DNA of 64,000 bases from Rhizobium pisi (GTDB taxonomy: Bacteria; Pseudomonadota; Alphaproteobacteria; Rhizobiales; Rhizobiaceae): NCBI RefSeq assembly GCF_003938655.1, contig NZ_RJJT01000011.1, positions 124,001 to 188,000 on the forward strand, written 5' to 3'. A program made the translations under genes and the position numbers. Shown here in pieces: positions 34,600 to 42,859 of this stretch. Position 1 is the first letter of the stretch. Each line of letters begins with the position of its first letter. The notes beneath the pieces were generated by a model, which saw nothing but the letters and a program-made list of their open reading frames with translations, searched no databases and was not told the origin of the DNA.

Positions 34600-34624
34600 G
34601 ATCGGCGGTGCTTTTCCGCCGATC
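34600..34624. promoter_or_regulatory. Hairpin in the gcd leader
   Basis: GATCGGCGG and CCGCCGATC form a perfect nine-base stem with a seven-base loop containing TTTT. It ends 35 bases before the glucose dehydrogenase start. There is no T-run after it, so it is a poor terminator. It may be an operator or a leader structure. Confidence 0.45.
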
Positions 34625-34659
34625 CCTCACCCCGGCTCACCTTAGCGGGAGACAGCCTT

Positions 34660-36999
34660 ATGGCGATCGTCATCACTTCCATCTTTTTCATCGTCATCGG
34701 GCTGGCCCTCGGCGGCGGCGGGCTCTGGCTCGTGACGCTCGGCGGCAGCATCTTTTATCTGTTCGAGGGCCTGATGTTCCTCATCACCGCCGGCTTGCTT
34801 TTGATGCGCAAGGCGGTGGCGCTCTGGGTCTATGCGGCGCTTGTCGTCACAGCTCTCGCCTGGGCGATTTGGGAGGTTGGTTTCGACTGGTGGCAGCTCG
34901 GCCCGCGCGGCGGCATGATCATCCTGCTCGGGCTCTGGCTGCTGACGCCATGGATCCGCCACCCGCTCGGTCTGCGCAGCCCGACGGGCATCACCTATGG
35001 CGCCAACCCGTGGCCGCTCGCCGTGCCCGTCATCCTCGCTATCCTCGTCGCCATCTATTCGATGACGACGGACCCGCACGATCTTGCCGGTGCGTTGCCC
35101 ACCGATGCGGTTGCCGCCAACCCTGCTTTCGGCGGCAGTGTGCCGGATGGCGAGTGGCACCAATACGGCCGCACGCCCTTCGGGCAGCGCTATTCGCCCC
35201 TCGACCAGATCAATGTGCAGAACATCGCCACGCTCAAGGAAGCATGGCGATACCAGACCGGCGACGTCAAACGGCCGGAGGATATCAGCGAGACGACCTA
35301 CCAGGTGACACCGCTGAAGGTGAAGGACACACTCTATCTCTGCACCCCGCACAACTGGGCAATCGCGCTCGACGCCAAGACCGGCAAGGAAAAATGGAAG
35401 TATGACGCCAATTCCGGCATGAACCCGGACCGGCAGCATCAGACCTGCCGCGGCGTCACCTATTATGCCGATCCCGCCGTGGCCGCCGGTCAGCCCTGCG
35501 CCGAGCGGGTCTACCTGCCGACATCCGACGCCAGGCTGATCGCGCTCGATGCGACAGACGGGAAGATCTGCACCAGCTTTGCCGACCAGGGCGTGCTGCA
35601 TCTCGAAACCGGCATGCGCTACAACCCCGCCGGCTATTATTATTCCACCTCGCCGCCGGTCGCAGTGGCGGGCAAGATCATTATCGGCGGGGCGGTGAAC
35701 GACAACTACTCGACGCAGGAGCAGTCCGGCGTCATCCGCGCCTTCGACATCAATACCGGCGCGTTGCTCTGGAACTGGGATTCCGGCAACCCCGATGTGA
35801 CGACGCCGATCGCCAACGGGCAGACCTATACCACCAATTCGCCGAATAGCTGGTCGGTCTTCAGCGTCGACGAGACGCTCGGCATGGTCTACCTGCCGCT
35901 CGGCAACCAGGTGCCCGACCAGCTCGGCATCAACCGCAGCGACAATGTCGAGAAATTCTCCTCGTCAATCGTCGCGCTCGATATCGCCACCGGGCAGCTG
36001 CGCTGGGTGCGCCAGACGGTGCATCATGATCTCTGGGACATGGACGTCCCGGCCCAGCCGGCGCTGATCGACCTGACGAAGCCGGACGGCACCGTCGTTC
36101 CCGCTCTCGTCGGCGCGACCAAGCAGGGCGATATCTATGTGCTCGACCGGCGCACGGGCGTGCCGATCATCCAGGTCAAGGAAATCCCGGCGCCAGGCGG
36201 CGCTGTTACCGGCGATCATACCTCGCCGACGCAGCCGATTTCGGATCTCACCTTCTCGCCTGAGCCGCTGAAGGAGAAGGACATGTGGGGCGTGTCGCTG
36301 TTCGACCAGCTTGCTTGCCGCATCGACTTCCACCGTTACTATTACGAGGGCCGCTACACGCCGCCTTCGCTCAAGGGAACGATCGTCTATCCCGGCAATT
36401 TCGGCACCTTCAACTGGGGCTCGATCGCGGTGGATCCGGAGCGGCAGATCATGTTCGGCATGCCGACCTACCTCGCCTTCACCTCGCGCCTGGTGCCGGC
36501 CGCCGACATTCCGCCGAGAGGCCAGGATGAGAAGGGCAGTGAACAGGGGCTCAACCGCAATGACGGCGCGCCCTATGGCGTCTTCATGGGTCCCTTCCTC
36601 GGGCTGCTCAAGATCCCCTGCCAGGCGCCGCCATGGGGCTACGTCGCGGGCGTGGATCTGCGCACCGGCAAGATCGCCTATATGCACAAGAACGGCACCG
36701 TGCGAGACATGACGCCGCTGCCCCTGCCCTTCAAGGTGGGCGTGCCCGGCATCGGCGGGCCGATGCTGACCAAAGGCGGCGTCGCCTTCCTGGGTGCTGC
36801 GGTCGACAACTATCTGCGCGCCTACGACGTGACGAGCGGCCGCCAGCTCTGGCAGGCACGGCTTCCCGCCGGCGGCCAGGCGACGCCAATGACCTATATG
36901 GCTGATGACAACAAGCAATATGTCGTCATGGTCGCCGGCGGCCACGGATCGGTCGGCACCAAGCCCGGCGACTACGTGATCGCCTATACGCTGCCTTGA
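34660..36999 (+). CDS. gcd: Membrane-bound PQQ-dependent glucose dehydrogenase
   Basis: A 779-residue quinoprotein. Five membrane helices occupy about residues 1-140, followed by a periplasmic eight-bladed propeller that binds PQQ and Ca2+ (EWHQYGRTPFGQRYSPLDQIN, CRGVTYY, TTNSPNSWSVFSVDETLG, HHDLWDMDVPAQP, QDEKGSEQGLNRNDGAPYGV). It oxidises aldoses such as glucose to gluconolactone and passes electrons to ubiquinone; in rhizobia this supports phosphate solubilisation. No pqq genes are in the window. GGGAG precedes the ATG. Confidence 0.93.
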   Translation: MAIVITSIFFIVIGLALGGGGLWLVTLGGSIFYLFEGLMFLITAGLLLMRKAVALWVYAALVVTALAWAIWEVGFDWWQLGPRGGMIILLGLWLLTPWIRHPLGLRSPTGITYGANPWPLAVPVILAILVAIYSMTTDPHDLAGALPTDAVAANPAFGGSVPDGEWHQYGRTPFGQRYSPLDQINVQNIATLKEAWRYQTGDVKRPEDISETTYQVTPLKVKDTLYLCTPHNWAIALDAKTGKEKWKYDANSGMNPDRQHQTCRGVTYYADPAVAAGQPCAERVYLPTSDARLIALDATDGKICTSFADQGVLHLETGMRYNPAGYYYSTSPPVAVAGKIIIGGAVNDNYSTQEQSGVIRAFDINTGALLWNWDSGNPDVTTPIANGQTYTTNSPNSWSVFSVDETLGMVYLPLGNQVPDQLGINRSDNVEKFSSSIVALDIATGQLRWVRQTVHHDLWDMDVPAQPALIDLTKPDGTVVPALVGATKQGDIYVLDRRTGVPIIQVKEIPAPGGAVTGDHTSPTQPISDLTFSPEPLKEKDMWGVSLFDQLACRIDFHRYYYEGRYTPPSLKGTIVYPGNFGTFNWGSIAVDPERQIMFGMPTYLAFTSRLVPAADIPPRGQDEKGSEQGLNRNDGAPYGVFMGPFLGLLKIPCQAPPWGYVAGVDLRTGKIAYMHKNGTVRDMTPLPLPFKVGVPGIGGPMLTKGGVAFLGAAVDNYLRAYDVTSGRQLWQARLPAGGQATPMTYMADDNKQYVVMVAGGHGSVGTKPGDYVIAYTLP

Positions 37000-37096
37000 T
37001 GCGAAAATTCCCTCTCCTCTCCAGGAAGAAGGACGAGCACAAGCTCTAGGCAGGGTTGCAACGCCATGTTCTCTCCGGTATTCGGGGAGAACATTT

Positions 37097-37561
37097 ATGG
37101 AAATCTCTAGCAGTATTCGCAATTACTACGGGGTCGGCGGTCTTTTCGACCGGTCGGCCAAATCCACGAATCAGCAGACGACGGAATTTGCCAGCACTGC
37201 GCGTGGCGCCGCGCCCGGTCTCGAACCGAGCACCACGCCGCCTTCGATCGCCAATACCATCTGGACTCTGCAAAGCACCGAAGGCCCTTACATCAATCCG
37301 CCTTCAGACAAAGAGGCCGCAGCGAGTGCGGCCCATGACTCGCTGGTCGACGAATTCTCCAAATGGGGCAACATGACGCCGGCGGAATATATCCGCGCCC
37401 GCTATCTCGATCAGCATGATCTGACCGAAGCCGGCCTGGCCGCCATGCCGGCCGATCAGCGCGCCGCGATCGAGAAGGAAATCGCCGACCAGATCAAGCG
37501 CGAGATGGCTGGCATCGACGATGACGGCACTGAGACGGCCGAGGCCATTCAGGCGGCCTGA
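37097..37561 (+). CDS. Hypothetical protein
   Basis: A 154-residue soluble protein beginning MEISSSIRNYYGVGGLF. The first half is low-complexity and rich in Thr, Ser and Pro; the second half (about 85-150) is helical and charged (EFSKWGNMTPAEYIRARYL, AAIEKEIADQIKREM). I recognise no named domain. Good codon use and a terminator after it support a real gene. There is no signal peptide. Confidence 0.7.
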   Translation: MEISSSIRNYYGVGGLFDRSAKSTNQQTTEFASTARGAAPGLEPSTTPPSIANTIWTLQSTEGPYINPPSDKEAAASAAHDSLVDEFSKWGNMTPAEYIRARYLDQHDLTEAGLAAMPADQRAAIEKEIADQIKREMAGIDDDGTETAEAIQAA

Positions 37562-37580
37562 GCCAAAAAACCAGGTCAAG

Positions 37581-37613
37581 ATGCGGCGGGAGAGCGCTCT
37601 CCGCCGCATTTTC
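37581..37613. terminator. Bidirectional terminator between convergent genes
   Basis: ATGCGGCGG and CCGCCGCAT flank GAGAGC/GCTCT, giving a long near-perfect stem (one bulged base) followed by TTTTC. It lies between the hypothetical gene at 37097 and the convergent beta-lactamase gene and may serve both. Confidence 0.75.
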
Positions 37614-37618
37614 ATGAT

Positions 37619-38536
37619 TCAAACCATCTCGACGATCATGCGACCGACCTCGGCAAAGACCGGGTTGAGTTCCTTTACCGGCACGGTCGCCTCGCCGATA
37701 TAGACGGCGGCGACGATCGGGCCGCGATCCGGCGGCCAGATCACCGCGATATCGCCGAGAGAGCCGTTGGGGCCGGTGCCGGTCTTGTCGCCGATCTTCC
37801 AATCCTGGGGCAGGCCGGCCCTCAGCCGCTCCTTGCCTGTCGTGCTTGCCACTAGCCAGGCGATCAGCCTGTCGCAGGAAGCTTCGGTCAGGATCGAGCC
37901 AAGCGTCAGATTGCCAAGCGTGTCGAGCATCGCATCCGGTGTCGTCGTGTCGCGCGGATCGTCCTTCCTCCCCTCGTTCAGCGTGGGCTCCGTGCGATCG
38001 AGGCGCGTCGTGCCGTCGCCGATCGAGCGCAGCCAGTCGGTTAGCACGGGAGGCCCGCCGAAGCTTTCGAGCAGCAGGTTGGCGGCCGTGTTGTCGCTGA
38101 CGGTCACCGCCGCTTCGCAGAGCTCGGCAATCGTCATGCCGTCGGCGCCGGCATGTTTTTCGCTGAGCGGAGAATAGTCGACGAGCTTGTCCTTGCCGTA
38201 GCTGACCCGGCGCTGAAGGTTCTCCTCCCCCTTGTCGACGCGGGCAAGAACGAAGCCTACAGCTAGCGCCTTGAAGGTGCTGCACATCGGAAAGGCCTCG
38301 CTGCCGCGATAATTGAAGGAGATACTCGTCTGGGTATCGAGCACGGAGACGCCGAGACGACCGCCGGTGCGTTTTTCGAGGGCGGCGAGACGGCGCTGGA
38401 TGTCGTCGTCACCCTCTTCGGCATTCTTCTCGGCCTTCTCCTGGGCATTGGCCGGACGCGTCAGCGCGGGCAGGCCCATCGCAGGCAGGCAAAGTGCCGA
38501 GCCTATCAGCAGGCGGCGGGTCAAACTGAGATCCAT
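37619..38536 (-). CDS. Class A beta-lactamase
   Basis: A 305-residue secreted class A beta-lactamase. The leader contains TRRLLIGSALCLPAMGLPAL, with two arginines that suggest Tat export. Motifs are SxxK as CSTFK (S86, K89), SDN (147-149), the general-base Glu in EPTLNEG (E183) and KTG (251-253). C85 precedes the active serine. It hydrolyses beta-lactams in the periplasm. GGAGGATTTC precedes the ATG. No LysR ampR-type gene is adjacent. It appears chromosomal and native rather than mobile. Confidence 0.92.
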   Translation of the reverse strand: MDLSLTRRLLIGSALCLPAMGLPALTRPANAQEKAEKNAEEGDDDIQRRLAALEKRTGGRLGVSVLDTQTSISFNYRGSEAFPMCSTFKALAVGFVLARVDKGEENLQRRVSYGKDKLVDYSPLSEKHAGADGMTIAELCEAAVTVSDNTAANLLLESFGGPPVLTDWLRSIGDGTTRLDRTEPTLNEGRKDDPRDTTTPDAMLDTLGNLTLGSILTEASCDRLIAWLVASTTGKERLRAGLPQDWKIGDKTGTGPNGSLGDIAVIWPPDRGPIVAAVYIGEATVPVKELNPVFAEVGRMIVEMV

Positions 38537-38642
38537 GAAATCCTCCGGCGGGTGGGAGGACAGAGCTAAAGGGCGATTGCGGCGGCATCTCGTCAGCGCG
38601 GCGACCTTTGTCGTCCATGGCGGCCTGACGCTCACGCGGCGA

Positions 38643-39647
38643 TCACGCGGCGCGCGTGACCTCGACCGTCACATGCGACAATTCCTCCAACGCCAAAAGC
38701 CTTCCCTTGTAGAAAGCCGCGTCACGCGGCTTGGCGGTGACGATGGCGACGATCGCGGCATGATGGCCGGGGCCGACCTGCCAGACATGCAGGTCGGTGA
38801 TCCGGTCGTCCTCCGTCTCGATGGCATTGCGGATTTCCCCCGGCAGCGTCTCGTTTTCGGGCACGACATCGAGAAGGACGCCGCCAGAGGATTTCATCAG
38901 GCTCCATGACCAGTTGGCGATAATCAGGCCGCCGACAATGCCCATGATGGGATCGAGCCACGACCAGCCATAGAGGCTGCCGAGTGTCAGCGCTGCGATG
39001 GCGAGCACGGAGGTGAAGGCATCGGCGATGACGTGCAGATAGGCGGCGCGAATATTGTTGTCGCCGCCTTTTCCATGATGGTCGTGACCGTGATGATGGT
39101 GCCCGTGGTGATGGCCGCGCGAATGATCACGCCCGTGATGTGCGTGATCTCCATGCGCTTGATGATGCGCATGGCCGCCTCCGCCGGCCAGCAGCCAGGC
39201 GCTGGCAAGATTGACGGCGAGGCCGACGACCGCCACCCCGATCGCCTGGGCAAAACCGATCGGCACGGGATTTGCGAGGCGGAGCACGCTTTCCCAGGCC
39301 ATCAACAGGGCGATCAAGGCAAGGATAATGGCACTTGCGAAGCCGGCGAGATCGCCAAGCTTGCCGGTGCCGAAGGTGAAGCGTGGATTGTGCGCCTGCT
39401 TTCGGGCGAAGAGATAGGCGAGCGCCGAAATCAGGAGAGCGCTGGCATGGGTCGACATGTGCCAACCATCGGCGACGAGCGCCATGGAGCCGTAGACGGT
39501 GCCGGCGGCGATTTCCGCCACCATCATCACGGCCGTCAGCGCGATCACCAGCCAGATGCGCCGCTCGTTGCGCGCGTGGTCGGCGCCGAGGAAAACATGG
39601 TCATGTTCCAGCGCGTCCATTGCCGCCTTCTCGATCCCGGCACTCAT
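38643..39647 (-). CDS. dmeF: CDF family Co2+/Ni2+ efflux protein DmeF
   Basis: A 334-residue cation diffusion facilitator with six membrane helices. HxxxD-type metal sites appear as LVADGWHMSTHASAL (helix II) and HVIADAFTSVL (helix V), and a long His-rich loop (about residues 172-213, from GHAHHQAHGDHAHHG on) lies between helices IV and V. The C-terminal domain includes TDLHVWQVGPGHHAA. It exports Co and Ni by proton exchange. It follows dmeR by 24 bases; the pair matches the dmeRF operon known in R. leguminosarum. AAGGAG precedes the ATG. Confidence 0.9.
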   Translation of the reverse strand: MSAGIEKAAMDALEHDHVFLGADHARNERRIWLVIALTAVMMVAEIAAGTVYGSMALVADGWHMSTHASALLISALAYLFARKQAHNPRFTFGTGKLGDLAGFASAIILALIALLMAWESVLRLANPVPIGFAQAIGVAVVGLAVNLASAWLLAGGGGHAHHQAHGDHAHHGRDHSRGHHHGHHHHGHDHHGKGGDNNIRAAYLHVIADAFTSVLAIAALTLGSLYGWSWLDPIMGIVGGLIIANWSWSLMKSSGGVLLDVVPENETLPGEIRNAIETEDDRITDLHVWQVGPGHHAAIVAIVTAKPRDAAFYKGRLLALEELSHVTVEVTRAA

Positions 39648-39671
39648 TGCAGGCTCCTTCTTCAGAGGCAT

Positions 39672-39944
39672 TCAGCGGATATAGGTTCTCAGCACTTCCG
39701 ATATTTCCTCGACCGCCTCCGCCCTTGCCGCATCATCCTCGGCATTCAGCACATGTTCGTGCAGGTGATCGTCCAGCACCTCACCGGTCAGCCCCGTCAG
39801 GGCGCCGCGCACCGATGCGAGGAGCTGCAGGATTTCCCCGCAGGGACGCTCGGCCTCCAGCGCGCGCTCAACCGCTTCCATCTGCCCTTTGAGGCGGCTG
39901 ACGCGGGCAATGAGCTTCTTCTTCTGCAAGGTGGTGTGGGACAT
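39672..39944 (-). CDS. dmeR: RcnR/CsoR-family metal-sensing repressor DmeR
   Basis: A 90-residue all-helical repressor. H3, C35, H60 and H64 are all present, the same ligand set and spacing as the nickel/cobalt sensor RcnR, in MSHTT, ERPCGEI and DDHLHEHVLNAEDD. It should bind its own promoter without metal and release it with Co2+ or Ni2+. The start MSHTT is fixed by that ligand; the longer upstream frame crosses the operator. It is the first gene of dmeRF, and a G-tract operator lies directly upstream. Confidence 0.9.
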   Translation of the reverse strand: MSHTTLQKKKLIARVSRLKGQMEAVERALEAERPCGEILQLLASVRGALTGLTGEVLDDHLHEHVLNAEDDAARAEAVEEISEVLRTYIR

Positions 39945-39956
39945 AACAAACCTCAA

Positions 39957-39980
39957 CTTAATATAGGGGGGTATACTATT
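39957..39980 (-). promoter_or_regulatory. Candidate DmeR operator with six-G tract
   Basis: AATATAGGGGGGTATACTAT carries a run of six G flanked by AT inverted sequence (ATATA / TATAC). RcnR-type repressors bind a G6 tract with flanking AT repeats, so this fits a DmeR site. It lies 13-36 bases upstream of the dmeR start, on or near its promoter. Confidence 0.75.
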
Positions 39981-40093
39981 ATGAACATGCCGTCCACTGA
40001 AATGGTATGTCTCTCGCTGTCGCTTCAGCGCGACGAAAGCCCGTGCTGGCGCGGCATTTGCCGCGGAAGGCTGATACTCGGCGCAATCCGCCA

Positions 40094-40236
40094 TTGACAA
40101 AAACCGCATTTGCGACGATTTATGAGCCCATGATCGAAAACGCGCACCAGAGCCGCTCGTATTTTTGGCTGTACCTGTAAAGGGCGGCCGGACAAGATCA
40201 TATTGTCAACAAGCCGCCGTCAGGCGGCTTTGTTGT
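40094..40236 (+). ncRNA. Candidate small RNA or attenuator
   Basis: A perfect TTGACA lies at 40094-40099, with only a weak -10 candidate around 40118-40124. About 90 bases later an AAGCCGCC / GGCGGCTT stem (40211-40230, loop GTCA) is followed by TGTTGT. No reading frame fits between. This could be a short RNA of about 100 bases, or a leader with an attenuator for the acetyltransferase gene at 40281. Confidence 0.3.
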
Positions 40237-40280
40237 ATCGGCAGCGTCCTGACGGCGGAATATCAAAGGACGCGAAGACC

Positions 40281-40775
40281 ATGACCGAAATCGAAGACAG
40301 CGAAATTTCACTGATGCGCCCGTCGGTGGTGACGATCCGTGCCGCCAAGCCGCGCGACCTCCCCGAACTCATCGAGATGATCGCCCTGCTTGCCGCCGAT
40401 CACGGCGATGCCTCGGGCACCACCCCGGAGCAATTGGAGCGCGATCTCTTCGGCGCGATGCCCTGGATTCATGCGCTCGTTGCCGAGACGAGCGAAGGGC
40501 TGATCGGTTACGCTATTCTGGTGCCGCTCTACAGGGCGCAGGAAGGCAAGCGCGGCATGGACCTGCATCATCTCTTCGTGCGCGACGGCCATCGCGGCCA
40601 CGGCACCGGCCAATTGCTCGTCGACCGGGCGCGGGAAACGGCGCGCAACGCCGGCTGCGGCTACCTCTCCGTCAGCGCCGCGACCGGAAACGTGCTGGCG
40701 CACCGCTTCTACGAACAGCTGGATTTCACCCCGCGTCCGGTTACCGGCATGCGCTACATGCAGTCGATCGGTTGA
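40281..40775 (+). CDS. GNAT family N-acetyltransferase
   Basis: A 164-residue GNAT protein: TIRAAKPRDLPELIEMIALLAADHGD at the start, YAILVPLYRAQEGKRGMDLHHLFVRDGHRGHGTGQLLVDRARE with the acetyl-CoA loop RGHGTGQ, and GNVLAHRFYEQLDFTP near the end. It resembles polyamine/spermidine-type acetyltransferases, but the substrate is unknown. The start MTEIEDSE follows AAAGGA; the frame continues upstream through the hairpin at 40211. Confidence 0.85.
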   Translation: MTEIEDSEISLMRPSVVTIRAAKPRDLPELIEMIALLAADHGDASGTTPEQLERDLFGAMPWIHALVAETSEGLIGYAILVPLYRAQEGKRGMDLHHLFVRDGHRGHGTGQLLVDRARETARNAGCGYLSVSAATGNVLAHRFYEQLDFTPRPVTGMRYMQSIG

Positions 40776-40840
40776 GACGCATCGGACGAGGATTGTCCGA
40801 AGCTATCCCTAAACGCTGCGCGTTTTGGACGGCCCCGCAT

Positions 40841-41116
40841 CTATTTCGCGGAACGTTTCCCGGTCACGGCCTCCGGCTGTCTCTCGTGCGGCGGCCGTGT
40901 CGCCCATTGATGGAGAGCAGCCTTGACGAAGGCGAACGCTGCTGCGCGGGCCGGCGCAAGATCCCGCGGATCTTCCTGCGCCTCGGCGAAGCGTGCCTCC
41001 ATCACCGCCATGGTCTCGACGAACCAGACCGCGAGCAGCGCATTGCGTCCGGCAAGCCGATCGCGCATGCGGGTTATAACGAGGTCAAGCTGCTCGAGGG
41101 TCGGTCTTGCGTTCAT
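40841..41116 (-). CDS. Hypothetical protein
   Basis: A 91-residue helical protein, MNARPTLEQLDLVITRMRDRL and ALLAVWFVETMAVMEARFAEAQEDPRD, with a basic tail. I know of no named family. The start is an internal Met of a slightly longer frame, chosen because the upstream part is unlike protein. It lies downstream of the cytochrome genes on the same strand, 72 bases apart being the gap to the diheme cytochrome stop. Confidence 0.55.
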   Translation of the reverse strand: MNARPTLEQLDLVITRMRDRLAGRNALLAVWFVETMAVMEARFAEAQEDPRDLAPARAAAFAFVKAALHQWATRPPHERQPEAVTGKRSAK

Positions 41117-41188
41117 TGGTCCTGACGGTACGGCGCATTGCATCGATGGCCGAGAATGAAGCACCGCGCTTGCCCGGAGCGGGATAGT

Positions 41189-42103
41189 CTAGCGGCCCGG
41201 CACCGCCTTCAGATAGGCTGCGATCGCCTCGCGGTCGGAGGCCGGCAGATGAGTGATATTCTTCTGCACATCGACCATCGAGCCGCCGACGGAATCGAAA
41301 TCGGGCGTGAAACCGGTTTCGAGGTAGCTCGCGATATCGGCTTCGCTCCAGCCGCCGATGTTCTTTGAAGCCGGGGTGATGTCGGGTATGCGGCCCTTCC
41401 CTTCCGGGTTGGGAGCACCCGCAAGCCACATATCGGACTTGAAGCCGCCGAGCGCATCCCGCTGCGTATGACATTCGCCGCAATGACCCGGGCCTTCGAC
41501 GAGATATTGCCCGCGCTTCACTTTGTCATCGCTCTTTGCCAGAGCCACGCGCGGCTGATCGCTGAAATAGAGAAACTTCCAGCCGCCGAGCGCAAGCCGG
41601 ATGTTGAAGGGGAACGGCAGTTCGTGCGGCGGCGCGACGCTCGTGCTCTTTGGCAGGGTTTTCAGGAAGGCGAAGAGATCGTTGACGTCCTTGTCGCTCA
41701 TGCGGGAATAGGAGCCATAGGGAAAGGACGGATAAAGGTGCTTGCCGTCAGGGCCGACGCCGCGTTTCATCGCGTTGCCGAACTCGGCAAGCGTCCAGGC
41801 GCCGATGCCTGCTTTTTCATCCGGCGAAATATTCGGCACATGGAAGGTGCCGAAAGGGCTCTTCAGCGCGAGGCCACCTGAAAGCGTCAGCTTGGCGTCA
41901 CCTTCCGAACCCGGCGCGGCATGACAGCTGACGCAACCGCCGGCCCAGAAAACCATCTCGCCGTTTGCCGTATCCGGCGCGCCGAGATTGGCCCAATGGC
42001 TCTCCGGCAGCGGATCGGGCGCGGTGATAAGATAGAAGGCGCAACCGCCGAGGACGGCAACGCCGATCAGACAGAGCAGAAACCGGATGAACCTGCGGAC
42101 CAT
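41189..42103 (-). CDS. Membrane-anchored diheme c-type cytochrome
   Basis: A 304-residue protein with one N-terminal membrane helix (FIRFLLCLIGVAVLGGCAFYL) and two heme c sites, CVSCH (about residue 57) and CGECH (about residue 208). It resembles the cytochrome subunits of periplasmic alcohol, aldose or gluconate dehydrogenases (MKRGVGPDGKHLYPSFPYGSYSRMSDKDVNDLFAFLKTLP). No dehydrogenase subunits are next to it, so its electron donor is unknown. A cytochrome c' gene lies upstream on the same strand. Confidence 0.88.
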   Translation of the reverse strand: MVRRFIRFLLCLIGVAVLGGCAFYLITAPDPLPESHWANLGAPDTANGEMVFWAGGCVSCHAAPGSEGDAKLTLSGGLALKSPFGTFHVPNISPDEKAGIGAWTLAEFGNAMKRGVGPDGKHLYPSFPYGSYSRMSDKDVNDLFAFLKTLPKSTSVAPPHELPFPFNIRLALGGWKFLYFSDQPRVALAKSDDKVKRGQYLVEGPGHCGECHTQRDALGGFKSDMWLAGAPNPEGKGRIPDITPASKNIGGWSEADIASYLETGFTPDFDSVGGSMVDVQKNITHLPASDREAIAAYLKAVPGR

Positions 42104-42230
42104 GCGCCGCCTCCCCTTTTGCCGAGATTTTCCTGCGCGGAGCGATTCTGCGACCAGCCCGCACGGGCGGAGAATAAGATGATCCGCGTCAGCGGCAAGG
42201 CCGGCGCGGATCGGGGATGTTTCGCCTGCT

Positions 42231-42270
42231 CAATTCCGGGGCGCAAAACCCGCTCTAGAATTGCTTTAGA
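42231..42270. repeat. Dispersed palindromic repeat, copy 3
   Basis: CAATTCCGGGGCGCAAAACC then CGCTCTAGAATTGCTTTAGA matches the element at 10994 and 11094, with CAATTCC at one end and GAATTG at the other. It sits between the cytochrome c' stop and the diheme cytochrome start. Confidence 0.65.
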
Positions 42271-42287
42271 CCAGAACGGCCTATCGC

Positions 42288-42728
42288 TCATTTGCTGAGG
42301 CGATAGGCCTTATGACAGCCGCCGCAGCTGGCGCCGAGCGTGTTGAGCGTGGCGCCGACGGCCGCGGGGTCGGCCGGAAGCTGGGCGAGCGCGATTTCGG
42401 CATCGCTGGAAAGCTTGGCGGCGTGCGCCTTGAAGTCATCCATGTTTTCCCAGATCTTCGGGCTTGCGCCTTCGTCGTTCGTGTCCGAGCCCGGCTTGAA
42501 CTGATCGGGGAAAACCTTGGCCGTTGCGGCGATTGTCGTCAGCGCCGTCTTCACTGCCTCGGCGTCATAGGGTTTGGTGCCCTTGGCGATGGCTGCTAAG
42601 GCCCCGGCAGAACCGCCGATCTGCTTCATCAGCGCAACGCGTGAATCATGAGTACCGTCAGCGGCGGTCACCGAGCCGACGGCCATGCCGGCCATCGCCA
42701 CAGCCGCAGCTACTGCTTTCCAGTTCAT
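42288..42728 (-). CDS. Cytochrome c' (class II cytochrome c)
   Basis: A 146-residue secreted protein with a signal peptide (MNWKAVAAAVAMAGMAVGSVTAA) and a four-helix cytochrome c' domain ending in the heme site CGGCHKAYR, the usual C-terminal place for class II. Related proteins bind NO or CO and protect against nitrosative stress. AGAGGAAT precedes the ATG; the upstream frame is not protein-like. It may act with the diheme cytochrome 184 bases downstream. Confidence 0.9.
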   Translation of the reverse strand: MNWKAVAAAVAMAGMAVGSVTAADGTHDSRVALMKQIGGSAGALAAIAKGTKPYDAEAVKTALTTIAATAKVFPDQFKPGSDTNDEGASPKIWENMDDFKAHAAKLSSDAEIALAQLPADPAAVGATLNTLGASCGGCHKAYRLSK

Positions 42729-42859
42729 ATTCCTCTCCATTTTTCCTCGACCAAGGCGGCCGCCGGTCAATCTGCACCGGGAGCATGCCAAAATCCATGC
42801 GCCGAGATAGTCACGTTTTGCCGTATCAACATAAAAACAATGTGATAAGCCGCGATGAC

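Noticed and set aside
37846..38177. Plus-strand frames over the beta-lactamase gene
   Set aside because: The minus-strand gene has all four catalytic motifs; the plus-strand frames have none.
37619..38536. Beta-lactamase as part of a resistance island
   Set aside because: No integron, transposase or att-like sequence is near, and base composition matches its neighbours.
39033..39465. Long plus-strand frame over dmeF
   Set aside because: It arises from the reverse of the His-rich loop and has no known motif.
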